From positions 62,001-126,000 of the forward strand of contig JASEFS010000004.1 in the NCBI GenBank assembly GCA_030018495.1: a stretch of 64,000 nt of DNA, written 5' to 3'. This DNA comes from Deltaproteobacteria bacterium. GTDB taxonomy: Bacteria > Desulfobacterota > Desulfobaccia > Desulfobaccales > 0-14-0-80-60-11. Within the stretch, counting starts at the first letter, position 1. Each line of letters begins with the position of its first letter. The position numbers and the translations under genes are program-made. Shown piece by piece: positions 26,393-35,511 of this stretch. The notes under the pieces are model-generated. The model was given only the letters and a program-made list of their open reading frames with translations. It was not told where the DNA came from and searched no databases.

Positions 26393-27316
26393 ATGCGTAA
26401 ATTAGCTGTTTTTACTTTTCTTTCCGTTCTCTTGTGGGCAACTCCGGCGGTCCAGGCTGCCGGTCCTTTTCAGATTCGCCTGCCTGCCAATAAAGTGGGC
26501 ATTGATCCTGAGGCTTATAACGTGGTGGGCGCGCCTAAGCGCCACGTCATCAAAAAAGGTGAGAACCTCCTGGACCTGGCCTGGGATTACGGATTGGGCT
26601 ATCAGGATCTGGGGGTGATGTACCGCCATTGGGACCCCTTCATTCCGCCGGCCGGGGAGGAGATTACCGTCCCGACGATGTGGATCGTCCCGGACAGCCG
26701 GGGCAAGGACATAATCGTCAATACCGGAGAAATGCGGCTTTATTTTTTCAAAAATAAAGCCACCCAGGTGTACACCTTTCCTATCGGGCAGGGAGTGCTG
26801 GATTTCAAGACCCCCACCGGTTCCTTCCGGGTGGTGGAGAAGAAAGTCAACCCGGCCTGGCACATTCCCAAGTCGCTGCAGGCCAAGTACGGCATGGCCG
26901 TAATGCCTCCCGGTGAGGATAACCCGTTAGGGAAATATAAGCTCACCCTGTCCTGGGGCGACTACGGCATTCATGGCACCCACATGCCTTGGGGGGTAGG
27001 GCGCCTGGTGAGCCACGGCTGCACCCGCATGTACCCCGACCATATTGAAAAACTTTTTCCGTTGGTGCCCATGGGGGCTACGGTGGAATATATTTACGAA
27101 CCGGCCAAGGTGGGCTTCCGCAACGGCCGCATCTTTCTTTCGGTCCATGAAGACGTGTATTTTCGCATCCGCTCCATGGTCTTCCATGTGCTGAATCTTA
27201 TAGAGGACCGGGGTTTGAGCGCTTACGTGGATATGGAGAAAGTAATGCGGGCGGCGGAGGAGCAGAACGGCATGCCGGTAGATGTCACTAAAAATGCCGA
27301 AGGTGTGGGGAGCTAA
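26393..27316 (+). CDS. Periplasmic L,D-transpeptidase (YkuD) with LysM-like domain
   Basis: 307 residues from ATG 26393 (AGGAC upstream). N-terminal signal peptide (LAVFTFLSVLLWATPAVQA), a LysM-like segment (HVIKKGENLLDLAWDYGLG) near residue 48, and a YkuD catalytic domain with the HxxxxxxGTHMPWGVGRLVSHGC-type active site, seen as GIHGTHMPWG then SHGCTRM (nucleophile Cys). Such enzymes make 3-3 peptidoglycan cross-links or attach Braun-type lipoproteins to peptidoglycan. Two small Lpp-like alanine-rich lipoproteins are encoded next door in the convergent direction, which fits the second role (inference). Confidence 0.9.
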   Translation: MRKLAVFTFLSVLLWATPAVQAAGPFQIRLPANKVGIDPEAYNVVGAPKRHVIKKGENLLDLAWDYGLGYQDLGVMYRHWDPFIPPAGEEITVPTMWIVPDSRGKDIIVNTGEMRLYFFKNKATQVYTFPIGQGVLDFKTPTGSFRVVEKKVNPAWHIPKSLQAKYGMAVMPPGEDNPLGKYKLTLSWGDYGIHGTHMPWGVGRLVSHGCTRMYPDHIEKLFPLVPMGATVEYIYEPAKVGFRNGRIFLSVHEDVYFRIRSMVFHVLNLIEDRGLSAYVDMEKVMRAAEEQNGMPVDVTKNAEGVGS

Positions 27317-27336
27317 GGCTCCGGCCACACCTTCGG
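27297..27336 (+). terminator. Long hairpin carrying the stop codon in its loop
   Basis: CCGAAGGTGTGG (27297-27308) pairs with CCACACCTTCGG (27325-27336) and inside it GGAGC pairs with GCTCC around TAAG; the L,D-transpeptidase stop codon TAA lies in that loop. No T-run follows at once, so it may end or protect the transcript. Confidence 0.55.
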
Positions 27337-27348
27337 TAGAGTTTAGGA

Positions 27349-27368
27349 TTTAAGGAAATTTCCTTAAA
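27349..27368. repeat. Perfect 20-bp palindrome TTTAAGGAAATTTCCTTAAA
   Basis: A perfect dyad between two convergent genes. As DNA it could be a protein site, as RNA an 8-bp stem with AATT loop; which is not decidable. Confidence 0.6.
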
Positions 27369-27387
27369 AGATCACTCTTAAAGCTTA

Positions 27388-27720
27388 CTACCTTCTTTTT
27401 GCTTTTGCTTTTGCTCTTTTCGGTCTGTACTGCTTGACCGCAGCGCAGCATTTTTCCGCCGCGTCTTCAGCCCGGGCAGCAGCCGCTTCCGCCTTGTTGG
27501 CGGCAGCAGAAGCCCGAGGTACAGGGACTTTGGCATCCTGAGCGGCAGCTTCCGCCTTCACTACGGAGGCGGCGGCCCTATCAGCAGAAGCCTTGGACTG
27601 CTCCATGTACATTTTGCACTGATCATAGTACTTTTGGCAGCAGCCAGCACCTCCCAGCACCAGGGCAAAGACCGCGAGGAGCGCCAACGCGAAACCTTTT
27701 TTCATAAACGGCTTCCTCAT
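27388..27720 (-). CDS. Alanine-rich Lpp-like lipoprotein A
   Basis: 110 residues, start ATG with AGGGGG six bases upstream. Signal peptide ending in a lipobox-like LGGAGC, so probably lipidated at Cys near residue 27, then a continuous alanine-rich helix (SADRAAASVVKAEAAAQDA and similar) with heptad-like spacing and a basic C-terminus RPKRAKAKAKRR. It resembles Lpp/OprI-type alanine-zipper lipoproteins. A basic tail could sit on peptidoglycan or be cross-linked through its terminal residues. Paralogous to the next gene upstream; the two share the first 30 residues and the same ribosome-binding context. Confidence 0.8.
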   Translation of the reverse strand: MRKPFMKKGFALALLAVFALVLGGAGCCQKYYDQCKMYMEQSKASADRAAASVVKAEAAAQDAKVPVPRASAAANKAEAAAARAEDAAEKCCAAVKQYRPKRAKAKAKRR

Positions 27721-27772
27721 CGATTACCCCCTTTCGGAGAGAGCATACTCTCCAGTTGTCGCACCCAGGTGC

Positions 27773-28066
27773 CTACTTCCGCATCTTTTTCATCAGGCAA
27801 GCTTCGGCCTTAGCCGCTGCAGCCTCAGCCCGATCCGCTGCAGCCTCAGCCTTATCAGCTGAAGCCTTCGCATCAGCAGCCGCCATCTCCGCATTACGCG
27901 CCGCATTGTCAGCCTTAGAAGCGGATGCCGCGGCCTGATCGGAATACATCTTGGCCTCATCCACGTACTTTTTGCACGTGTCGCAGCAGCCCGCTCCCAT
28001 GGCCATAACAAACGCCATGAGAATCGCCAAAGCAAAACCCTTCTTTACCAAAGCTTTCCTCATCAT
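27773..28066 (-). CDS. Alanine-rich Lpp-like lipoprotein B
   Basis: 97 residues from ATG 28066 with AGGGGGG upstream. Signal peptide KKGFALAILMAFVMAMGAGC with a lipobox-like end, then CCDTCKKY and an Ala/Asp/Lys helix (ADAKASADKAEAAADRAEAA) predicted to form a coiled coil, ending CLMKKMRK; the terminal Lys-rich end recalls Lpp, whose last Lys is attached to peptidoglycan by L,D-transpeptidases. Paralogue of the gene that follows it; probably one two-gene operon. Envelope anchoring is inferred, not shown. Confidence 0.82.
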   Translation of the reverse strand: MMRKALVKKGFALAILMAFVMAMGAGCCDTCKKYVDEAKMYSDQAAASASKADNAARNAEMAAADAKASADKAEAAADRAEAAAAKAEACLMKKMRK

Positions 28067-28234
28067 CTATCCCCCCTTTTCAAAGGAATGGTTTAAGGGT
28101 TCAAAAAGCTGCCCATACTTTAATAATCGGCAATCAAAATATCAAGTAAAATTATGCGTGAAACTATTTTTTTTTGCGCCGTTGACCAGATTTTCTCCTT
28201 TTGTGGGTAAGTTGCCATAATCGAACCTACTCTC

Positions 28235-30904
28235 TTAGTAAAATTGTTCTGTTCTTTCCATGGGTTGCATTTCACCCCAATTAGGCCCTGAGCGAAGATC
28301 AACAATTAACGGCGCTTTGAGAAGCACTACCTTTTCCATGACCCGGCGCACCAGCGCGGCTGTAGCCGCCAACTCCGGGTGGGGAACTTCGAACAAAAGT
28401 TCATCATGGAGCTGCAGGAGCATCCCGGCGGCGAGACCTTCTTTCTGCAAAGCCCCTTCTATATCCAGCATGGCCTTCTTGATGATATCCGCGGCGGAGC
28501 CCTGCAGGGGCGTATTGATGGCGGCCCGCTCCGCTTCCTGGCGCACAATGCGATTGGCGCTGGTGATATTGGGGATTTGCCGCCGCCGGCCCATAAGGGT
28601 GGTTACCCAGCCCTGTTGACGGGCCTTTTCCAGGGTCCCGTCCAGGTAGGCCTTGACATAGGAATATTTGGTGAAGTACCGCTGAATAAATTCTTGTGAC
28701 AAGCGGTTGCCGATGCCCAACTGTTTGGCCAGGCCGAAGGGGCTCATACCATAAATAATGCCGAAATTTATAACTTTGGCCTGACGCCGCATATCGGCGG
28801 ATACCAGTTCCGGATGAATATTGAACACATAAGCCGCGGTTTGCCGGTGAATATCCACCCCTTCCTGGAAGGCCTGAAGCAGGACGGGATCTTCGGAAAA
28901 ATGGGCCAGCAACCTAAGTTCCATTTGAGAGTAATCTGCGCTCAGGAGAACCCAGCCCGGCGGCGGCACAAAAGCCTGGCGGATCTGGGAGCCCATTTCA
29001 CCCCGCACCGGGATGTTTTGGAGATTCGGATCGCGGCTGGAAAGCCTGCCGGTGGCTGCCACGGATTGCAGAAAGGTGGTGTGAATGCGGCCGGTGGCGG
29101 GGTTGATGAGCCTGAGCAGGGCGTCGACATAGGTGGCCTTGAGTTTCCCCAGGCTGCGGTATTCCAGCACTTTGCCGGCGATGGGAGCTTCTTCCGCCAG
29201 GCTCTGGAGCACCTCCATATCTGTGGAATAGCCGGTTTTGCCCTTGGTCTTTTTCTGAGGGGCATATCCCAGCTTATCAAAAAGTATGCGCCCCAGTTGT
29301 TGAGGAGAGTTGATCAGGAACTCCTCATCCGCCAGCTCATAAATCTCCTTTTCCAGCCGCTGCATCTGGCTTTCCAGGTCCCGGCCAAACTGCTCCAAAA
29401 AGAGCCGGTCCACCAAAATCCCCCGGCTTTCCATGCGGGCCAACGTGGCCAGAAGCGGCAATTCCAAATCCTGATATAGAGGCCAGAGGCCGTCCCGCTC
29501 AAGTTCGGCGGCCAGGGTCGGCCAGACCTTCAGGGCCGCTTCGCAGCGCGAGCCGACAAATTGCCTCGCCTGCGCTAAGGGGAGATGCGCCGCGGCCATG
29601 GGCCGGCCGCCCAATTCCCGAGGGCCGGGCAGATTTACGCCCAGGTAATGCAGGGCAACATTTTCTAAAGTCTGGTCGTAGCGGGCCGGATTGAGGAGAT
29701 ATGAAGCCAGCAGGATATCGCCGTAGTCTCCGCGCAGTGATTGGCCGAACCTTTCGCCGGCCAGCCTGGCCGCCTTCAAATCAGGGCCTATCTTTTTGAT
29801 TGCCGCATCGGACCACAACGGCCCCATTTTTTGCCAAATCCTATCGGTCGAAAGGGCCTGATCCAGAGGAATATACGCGCCTTCGCCCTCGCGCCAGAAA
29901 AGCCCCAAACCTGCTATGCGGGCCATTACCGGATGCCCTTCCCCAACAAGAAAAAACAGGGACATCCGGCCGGTTTGCCGGACGGCGTCGACTACGGCCT
30001 CAAGCTCCGCCTCGTTCTGGATCAGCCTGCAGCCCTCGGCTAAAGGCGTGTCAAAGCCCAGGTCCTTGATGAGTTTGGTGAATTCCAGTTCGATAAAAAG
30101 CTGCCGCAAAACTTCCCGGTCAGGCGCGCCGGGGCGGAGCTTTTCAGGGTCGGCCTGAAAAGGAACATCATCCTTGAGCTGCACCAGCTTCCGGCTCAGT
30201 CTGGCCTGTGCGGCATGTTCCTTCAGACGTTCCCGCAGTTTTTTTTCTTTTATCTCATTGACATGGGCCAGAAGATTTTCCACCGTGTGAAAGCGGGATA
30301 TAAGCTTCAAGGCCGTTTTTTCGCCGATGCCCGGCACACCCGGGATGTTGTCGCTGGGGTCCCCGGCCAGGGCCTTCACCTCCATCAATTCCGCGGGACC
30401 GAGCCCGTATTTCTCTTTGACGGTCTCCACATCAAAGCGCACATCCTTCATGGGGTCCCACATGACCACCCCTTCGCCCACCAGGGGAAGGAGGTCTTTA
30501 TCCCCGGAGATGATTTCCACTTCAAAGCCTTTTTCCCGGGCCGCCTTGGCTAAAGTGCAGATAAGGTCGTCGGCTTCATAGCCTTCGGCCTGCACTCTGG
30601 GCCAATGAAAGCCGGCGATGATTTTATTGATATAGGGAAGCTGCATGGCCAGTTCTTCCGGCATGGGGGGGCGGTGGGATTTGTAATCCGCGTAGAGTTC
30701 GTGGCGAAAGGTGGGCCCCTTGGAGTCGAACACCAGCGCCACGTACTGGGGCTGGCGCTCCCTCAGGACCTTAAGGAGCATGTTGGTGACGCCGTAGACC
30801 GCGTTGGTGGGAAAGCCCTGGGAGCTGGCCAGACCTCGGATGGCGTGGAAGGCGCGATAAATGTAGGAGCTGATGTCGAGGAGATAAATTTTTTTGGACT
30901 GCAT
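28235..30904 (-). CDS. polA: DNA polymerase I, proofreading domain degenerate
   Basis: 889 residues. The 5'-nuclease domain is intact (LLDISSYIYRAFHA; FRHELYADYKSHRPPMPEEL; EGYEADDLICTLA). The polymerase domain has motif A SADYSQMELRLLAHFSEDP, the O-helix RRQAKVINFGIIYG and motif C LQLHDELLFEVP. In the middle, the 3'-5' exonuclease region (about residues 300-480) lacks its DxE motif: the expected strand reads MSLFFLVGEG and the later KYD-type aspartate is also missing (DLKAARLAG). It should therefore act in Okazaki fragment maturation and repair without proofreading, as known for several bacterial Pol I. Monocistronic. Confidence 0.95.
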   Translation of the reverse strand: MQSKKIYLLDISSYIYRAFHAIRGLASSQGFPTNAVYGVTNMLLKVLRERQPQYVALVFDSKGPTFRHELYADYKSHRPPMPEELAMQLPYINKIIAGFHWPRVQAEGYEADDLICTLAKAAREKGFEVEIISGDKDLLPLVGEGVVMWDPMKDVRFDVETVKEKYGLGPAELMEVKALAGDPSDNIPGVPGIGEKTALKLISRFHTVENLLAHVNEIKEKKLRERLKEHAAQARLSRKLVQLKDDVPFQADPEKLRPGAPDREVLRQLFIELEFTKLIKDLGFDTPLAEGCRLIQNEAELEAVVDAVRQTGRMSLFFLVGEGHPVMARIAGLGLFWREGEGAYIPLDQALSTDRIWQKMGPLWSDAAIKKIGPDLKAARLAGERFGQSLRGDYGDILLASYLLNPARYDQTLENVALHYLGVNLPGPRELGGRPMAAAHLPLAQARQFVGSRCEAALKVWPTLAAELERDGLWPLYQDLELPLLATLARMESRGILVDRLFLEQFGRDLESQMQRLEKEIYELADEEFLINSPQQLGRILFDKLGYAPQKKTKGKTGYSTDMEVLQSLAEEAPIAGKVLEYRSLGKLKATYVDALLRLINPATGRIHTTFLQSVAATGRLSSRDPNLQNIPVRGEMGSQIRQAFVPPPGWVLLSADYSQMELRLLAHFSEDPVLLQAFQEGVDIHRQTAAYVFNIHPELVSADMRRQAKVINFGIIYGMSPFGLAKQLGIGNRLSQEFIQRYFTKYSYVKAYLDGTLEKARQQGWVTTLMGRRRQIPNITSANRIVRQEAERAAINTPLQGSAADIIKKAMLDIEGALQKEGLAAGMLLQLHDELLFEVPHPELAATAALVRRVMEKVVLLKAPLIVDLRSGPNWGEMQPMERTEQFY

Positions 30905-31025
30905 AAGCGAAAACCTCTCAGGCCCTTATAACGTTCCCGGCTTCGGCCTGTCAAGGAAAGGGGTTGTTTGGATTATTTGCAGCCAGTGTAAGGCGGGGCA
31001 CGGTCCGCCGCTGCCCTTAACCGGA

Positions 31026-32057
31026 TTAAAAACCACAATAATAAATCCCAAGCAGAAACGGCAGCAGGCTCAAAACCCGGAAGACCTGGGAGAGAACCAG
31101 GAGTTTGAGCCCCAGGGCCGGGGTATAAATCCCCAGGTAGTAAGGCAGTTGGTGGCGCACGGCCCGCATGGGACTGGACAGGATGGTGCCCAGCACTAAA
31201 GTGAAGAGTACCACCGCGGGGCGCAAGGCTTGGCCTTCCAGGAGCGCCCCGGCCGCGGCAAAGCCGCCGGCGGTCTCGGCGGCCAGGGAGAAAATCAGGA
31301 TGCTGAAGGCCTCCACCGGCAGTTGCATGCCCTTGAGAAGGCCGGTTAAATGATGGCGCAGCCAGTCAAACGCACCGGCCTCCCGGGCCAGAAAGACCAG
31401 GACGAAGATGGGAATAGTAATTACCAGGATATTATAGAGGCGGCTCACAAATTTTTTCTGAGTCTCGCGCCAGACCTGAGACCAGGAGGGGCGCTCCCGG
31501 TCCGGGGCCGACAACGTCGGCTCGTAAGCAGGGAGGCTCAGGCGGGCATAAAGGAGAAAACCGAAGGTGCGCAAAATATCGCCGCCCAGAAGAATCAGCA
31601 GGTAATACACGCCGAGAACCCCCACAAAAGGCGTGATGATGAAAAACATGCTGGGCAGGTGGGCGAAAAAAGCCGGGAAAGTTAAAATGAGGGCTGAGAT
31701 CGTCAGTTCGCGGCGGGAAATGGCGTTGTCCTGATAGGCGTTCATCAGGATGGCGCTGGCCGAAACCGCGGAAAAAAACGCGGTGCTGAAGGCCAAAGCC
31801 GAGGGCTCCTTCAAGTGCCCGAAGCGCAGGAGCGGCGCGAACACCCGGCCGATGCCCGCAGTAAAGTTGGCGCTTTCGATGATGATGCCCAGCAACAAAC
31901 CAACCCCCACCGCGATGGTTAAACGCAGGAGCGGCTTGAGCAGTCGGCCGGCAAGGCGGTCCACCGGCACTCCGCCCCAGCAGACGGCAACCAGCAGGGC
32001 TACGGCGGTCAAAGCCGCCATGGCCAACCCCCAGAATATGCGCGTACCCGTGGTCAT
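31026..32057 (-). CDS. Nucleoside-recognition (GATE) domain membrane protein
   Basis: 343 residues with about eight to nine hydrophobic segments. Two related halves each carry a Gate-domain pattern (LLLGIIIESANFTAGIGRV and, near the C-terminus, SLAAETAGGFAAAGALLEG). The family spans SpmA/SpmB-like, FeoB-gate-like and nucleoside-transporter-like proteins. No ribosome-related or spore genes are nearby, so the solute is unknown. It starts 80 bp from the divergent archaemetzincin gene. Confidence 0.75.
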   Translation of the reverse strand: MTTGTRIFWGLAMAALTAVALLVAVCWGGVPVDRLAGRLLKPLLRLTIAVGVGLLLGIIIESANFTAGIGRVFAPLLRFGHLKEPSALAFSTAFFSAVSASAILMNAYQDNAISRRELTISALILTFPAFFAHLPSMFFIITPFVGVLGVYYLLILLGGDILRTFGFLLYARLSLPAYEPTLSAPDRERPSWSQVWRETQKKFVSRLYNILVITIPIFVLVFLAREAGAFDWLRHHLTGLLKGMQLPVEAFSILIFSLAAETAGGFAAAGALLEGQALRPAVVLFTLVLGTILSSPMRAVRHQLPYYLGIYTPALGLKLLVLSQVFRVLSLLPFLLGIYYCGF

Positions 32058-32138
32058 TCAATCGAGCCAGAATCGTAAAATTGATTAAGTAGTAATTTTT
32101 GGCGTCAAACTTAACATAATAATTGCGGAGATGAAAAT

Positions 32139-32723
32139 TTGCTTCTCGCCCTGATGCTTGCCATGTCCTTGTCATCGATACCTTCAACCCAGGCGGCTTC
32201 CTTGCAGATCATTCTCATCCCCTGCGGTAGAGTTTCCCAGGAAATGCTGGCGTTCCTGGAAGGGGGATTGCGCCGGGAATTCGGCGCCGACGTGGGGTAT
32301 GCCGAAAGAATGATGGTGCCGGAGTCGGCCTATGCGGCAGAGCGGAGCCAGTATCGAGCCGACGCCTTCATCGACCAGGCGCCGGTCATGGGCCCGGGCA
32401 GGGAAACTCTGACCTTGATGGTGACCGATGTAGACCTCTATGTGCCACGCCTCAATTTCGTCTTCGGCTTGGCGGACCGGCGCCGCCGCACCGCGGTCAT
32501 TTCCCTGGCCCGCCTGAACCCGGAATTCTATGGCCGGAGCAGCAATCCCGAGCTTTTCCGCGAGCGGGCCTTAAAGGAGGCCGTACACGAGTTAGGACAT
32601 CTTATGGGCTTGGAACATTGTTCCGACCCTGCCTGCATTATGTTTTTCTCCAACAGCCTGGCCGACACCGACCGCAAAGGGCCTGGCTTCTGCCCGAGAT
32701 GCCGGCAGCAGGTGGGTAGGTAA
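32139..32723 (+). CDS. Archaemetzincin-type zinc protease, possibly exported
   Basis: 194 residues from TTG 32139 (GGAG eight bases upstream). The C-terminal third has the metzincin zinc motif HELGHLMGLEHC with the extra cysteines (DPACIMFFSN, CPRCRQQ) that define archaemetzincins. Unlike typical members, which begin directly at the SLQIILIPCG strand, this one has a hydrophobic N-terminus LLALMLAMSLSSIPSTQA that looks like a signal peptide without its basic head. An ATG at 32131 is one base out of frame: a fifth A in the A-run 32134-32137 would give MKNLLLALMLAMSL, an ideal signal peptide. Either a sequencing or real indel, or a TTG start. Confidence 0.85.
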   Translation: MLLALMLAMSLSSIPSTQAASLQIILIPCGRVSQEMLAFLEGGLRREFGADVGYAERMMVPESAYAAERSQYRADAFIDQAPVMGPGRETLTLMVTDVDLYVPRLNFVFGLADRRRRTAVISLARLNPEFYGRSSNPELFRERALKEAVHELGHLMGLEHCSDPACIMFFSNSLADTDRKGPGFCPRCRQQVGR

Positions 32724-32796
32724 ATTGTTTAGGGGGGCTGTGAGGCCTGAGGCCCCTCACCCTCCTCTCAAACTTCCCAATATCCCAAGCGCTTCC

Positions 32797-32849
32797 GGGA
32801 GCACAGGCATCTTGCCTGGGCAGCACAGGCTGGAAGCCTGTGTTCCCGC
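32797..32849. repeat. Dispersed 'GGGAGCACAGGC' repeat, copy 3
   Basis: About 53 bp: GGGAGCACAGGCATCTTGCC, a short spacer, then CAGCACAGGCTGGAAGCCTG and TGTTCCCG. Its first 22 bases match the inverted copy at 13763-13784 exactly; whole-element order matches 19485-19536. Confidence 0.8.
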
Positions 32850-32905
32850 TCATTAGGGGAGGGGGCAGGGGCCGTCGGCCCCTGGCCCCCTCCCCCACCA
32901 GCTTA

Positions 32906-34624
32906 TTATCCCATCTCCTCCAAAGCCTGGCGCGCGAAATCCAGGGAGGGGTCGAGGTCCAGGGCTTGCCGCAGCACGTACGCGGCTTCCTGGTGATGCC
33001 CCAGGCGCCAGAGGTTGACCCCCAGGTTGGCGTAGTCGATGCCGGAGCCCGGGTCCAGTTCGATGGACTTCTCGAAGCACTCCACAGCCTGCTGGTATTC
33101 CCCCAGCTTAAAAAAGCAGAAACCCAGCAGGTGGTGGGCCTCTTTCAGGTCCGGGTTCAGGTTGCGGGCCTGCATGAGGGCCTCCACGCCCTTCAGATAA
33201 TCCCCCAAGTCCTTGTAAACCGACCCCAAGTGCGTATAGACACTGGCTATTTCGTGGGGCGGCGGGCCCAGGGCCAGGGACTTTTCCAAATGATGCAGCG
33301 CCTTCCGGGGGCGCCCGAGGTTTTCCAGCGTCACTGCCAGGAAGAAGTGCACGTCAAAGCGTTCCGGGAAGGCCTGGTCCAAACGGATGAGGGCCTCCAG
33401 CGCGGCTTCCGGAGGGGCATAGAGGCTGGCCGCCTTGGCCAGGTGAAAGATGACGTTCGTATCCCGGGTGCGGTCCAAAAAATGGGTGCCGGGAATTAAT
33501 ATGTAAAAAGCCGGAATGTCCAGGGCGCGATGGGTGGTTTCCACCGCCAGCGCCTCCAGCCCGGAATCCCCCAAGGCTATTAAGCAACGGCGGATTTCCT
33601 CGCCGATATTGTCGTGGGCCAGGTTGGGCAATGAACTGATGGGCGCCAGCGGTCCCGGCTCCATGAGATAAGCCGCTTCCGCCAGGCTTTCATATTTGGG
33701 CAGGGTGGGCCGGTAGCTGGTGCGGCGGTGGAAGTCCCCGGCCAACTGGGCGATCTCGGTCAAGGCCCGGGACAGGGACTTCTCGGGGCTGGTGGTGGTG
33801 CCGCAGGTGAACACGATTTCGCTGGACTCCGGAAAGGTCGAGGGGTCATAGGCCAGGGCCCCCACCGAGGGGATGCCGGTGTCCAGGGAAAAGTTCCTCA
33901 GGAAGAGCTTGATGCCTTTTTGCCGGAATTTTTCCACCAGTTCACGCACCGCCGGGTCGCCGGCGCTGTCCGGGTCGATGGCCGGGGTGACCCGGCGCTC
34001 ATGGCTGATCACCGAACCCACGTGCCGCTCCACCACTTCGCACAAGCCCTGGAGCACCGCCTCCTCCGGGCAGTTGCCCGCGGCCGGGCCGTTGTATTCT
34101 TCGATCAGGTAGAACCAGTGGATGGGCACCATCACCGCGCGGCCCGTGGAGAGATTGGTGGCCGGCGTGAAAAACAAAGGCCAATCCAGGTAAAGTTCCG
34201 CAGCTTTTTTGGCTTCCGGCGAGTTGTCGAACAGGGATTTAGCCAGATATTCAAACGGCAGGGCCGATTTTCCCAACTCCCTGGCGGTGGCGAACACCAG
34301 CGGACCCTCCTCCAGGTAGGAAAAGAAGCTGAAGCGCTCAATCAACTCCATCAAGGCGCTGGCCTCGGCCTGGGCCGGCGTCGCGCCTTTACCCATTTGC
34401 TTCCGGGTCGGCACCACCTTCGTTGCGTCCACGTCCAGAAGACTTATGTACACCGGGATGCCCAGGCGCCCGGAATCTATCCGCAGGGTTTCCTTGAGAA
34501 TTTTCAAATCAAGCTGGGCAAGCCTGCCCTTCACCCGGGCGATGGTCTCTTCCGGTGATACGAGTTTGTCCAGGTCATAGGTGTATCCTTTATAAGCGTC
34601 CCCCAGACGCAGAGGTTTGAACAT
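32906..34624 (-). CDS. YcaO-domain protein with C-terminal TPR repeats
   Basis: 572 residues from ATG 34624 (AGGAGG five bases upstream; an earlier GTG adds seven residues). Residues 1-390 are a YcaO domain: the ATP-site helices SALMELIERFSFFSY and LQGLCEVVERHVGSV with the paired acidic residues, and the SRALTEIAQLAG helix, are all recognisable. Residues about 410-570 hold four or five TPRs (LGSVYKDLGDYLKGVEALMQ, LLGFCFFKLGEYQQAVECFE, NLGVNLWRLGHHQEAAYVLR). YcaO enzymes phosphorylate amide backbones to install azolines or thioamides; no precursor peptide or TfuA is evident here. It is the last gene of the liv-trk block. Target unknown. Confidence 0.88.
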   Translation of the reverse strand: MFKPLRLGDAYKGYTYDLDKLVSPEETIARVKGRLAQLDLKILKETLRIDSGRLGIPVYISLLDVDATKVVPTRKQMGKGATPAQAEASALMELIERFSFFSYLEEGPLVFATARELGKSALPFEYLAKSLFDNSPEAKKAAELYLDWPLFFTPATNLSTGRAVMVPIHWFYLIEEYNGPAAGNCPEEAVLQGLCEVVERHVGSVISHERRVTPAIDPDSAGDPAVRELVEKFRQKGIKLFLRNFSLDTGIPSVGALAYDPSTFPESSEIVFTCGTTTSPEKSLSRALTEIAQLAGDFHRRTSYRPTLPKYESLAEAAYLMEPGPLAPISSLPNLAHDNIGEEIRRCLIALGDSGLEALAVETTHRALDIPAFYILIPGTHFLDRTRDTNVIFHLAKAASLYAPPEAALEALIRLDQAFPERFDVHFFLAVTLENLGRPRKALHHLEKSLALGPPPHEIASVYTHLGSVYKDLGDYLKGVEALMQARNLNPDLKEAHHLLGFCFFKLGEYQQAVECFEKSIELDPGSGIDYANLGVNLWRLGHHQEAAYVLRQALDLDPSLDFARQALEEMG

Positions 34625-34720
34625 CCGCTCCTCCTTGAGGTTCACGGCAGAGTTTTTGTGAATCTTATCTTAAATAATATTTTATTCCCGAGCAAGTTTA
34701 TAGGAATAACGGGGCGCGCA

Positions 34721-35437
<717 letters not shown>

Positions 35438-35474
35438 GGCAGGTGCCGTATCAGGTTTCAGGTGCCAGGTGCCA

Positions 35475-35509
35475 GGTTCAAGGTTCAAGGTTCAAGGTTC
35501 AAGGTTCAA
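35475..35509. repeat. Heptanucleotide tandem repeat (GGTTCAA)x5
   Basis: Five perfect 7-bp copies between livG and livF, preceded by two GCCAGGT heptamers at 35463-35476. A partial GGTTCAA array also lies at 36271-36298 before livG. Confidence 0.95.
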
Positions 35510-35511
35510 AG

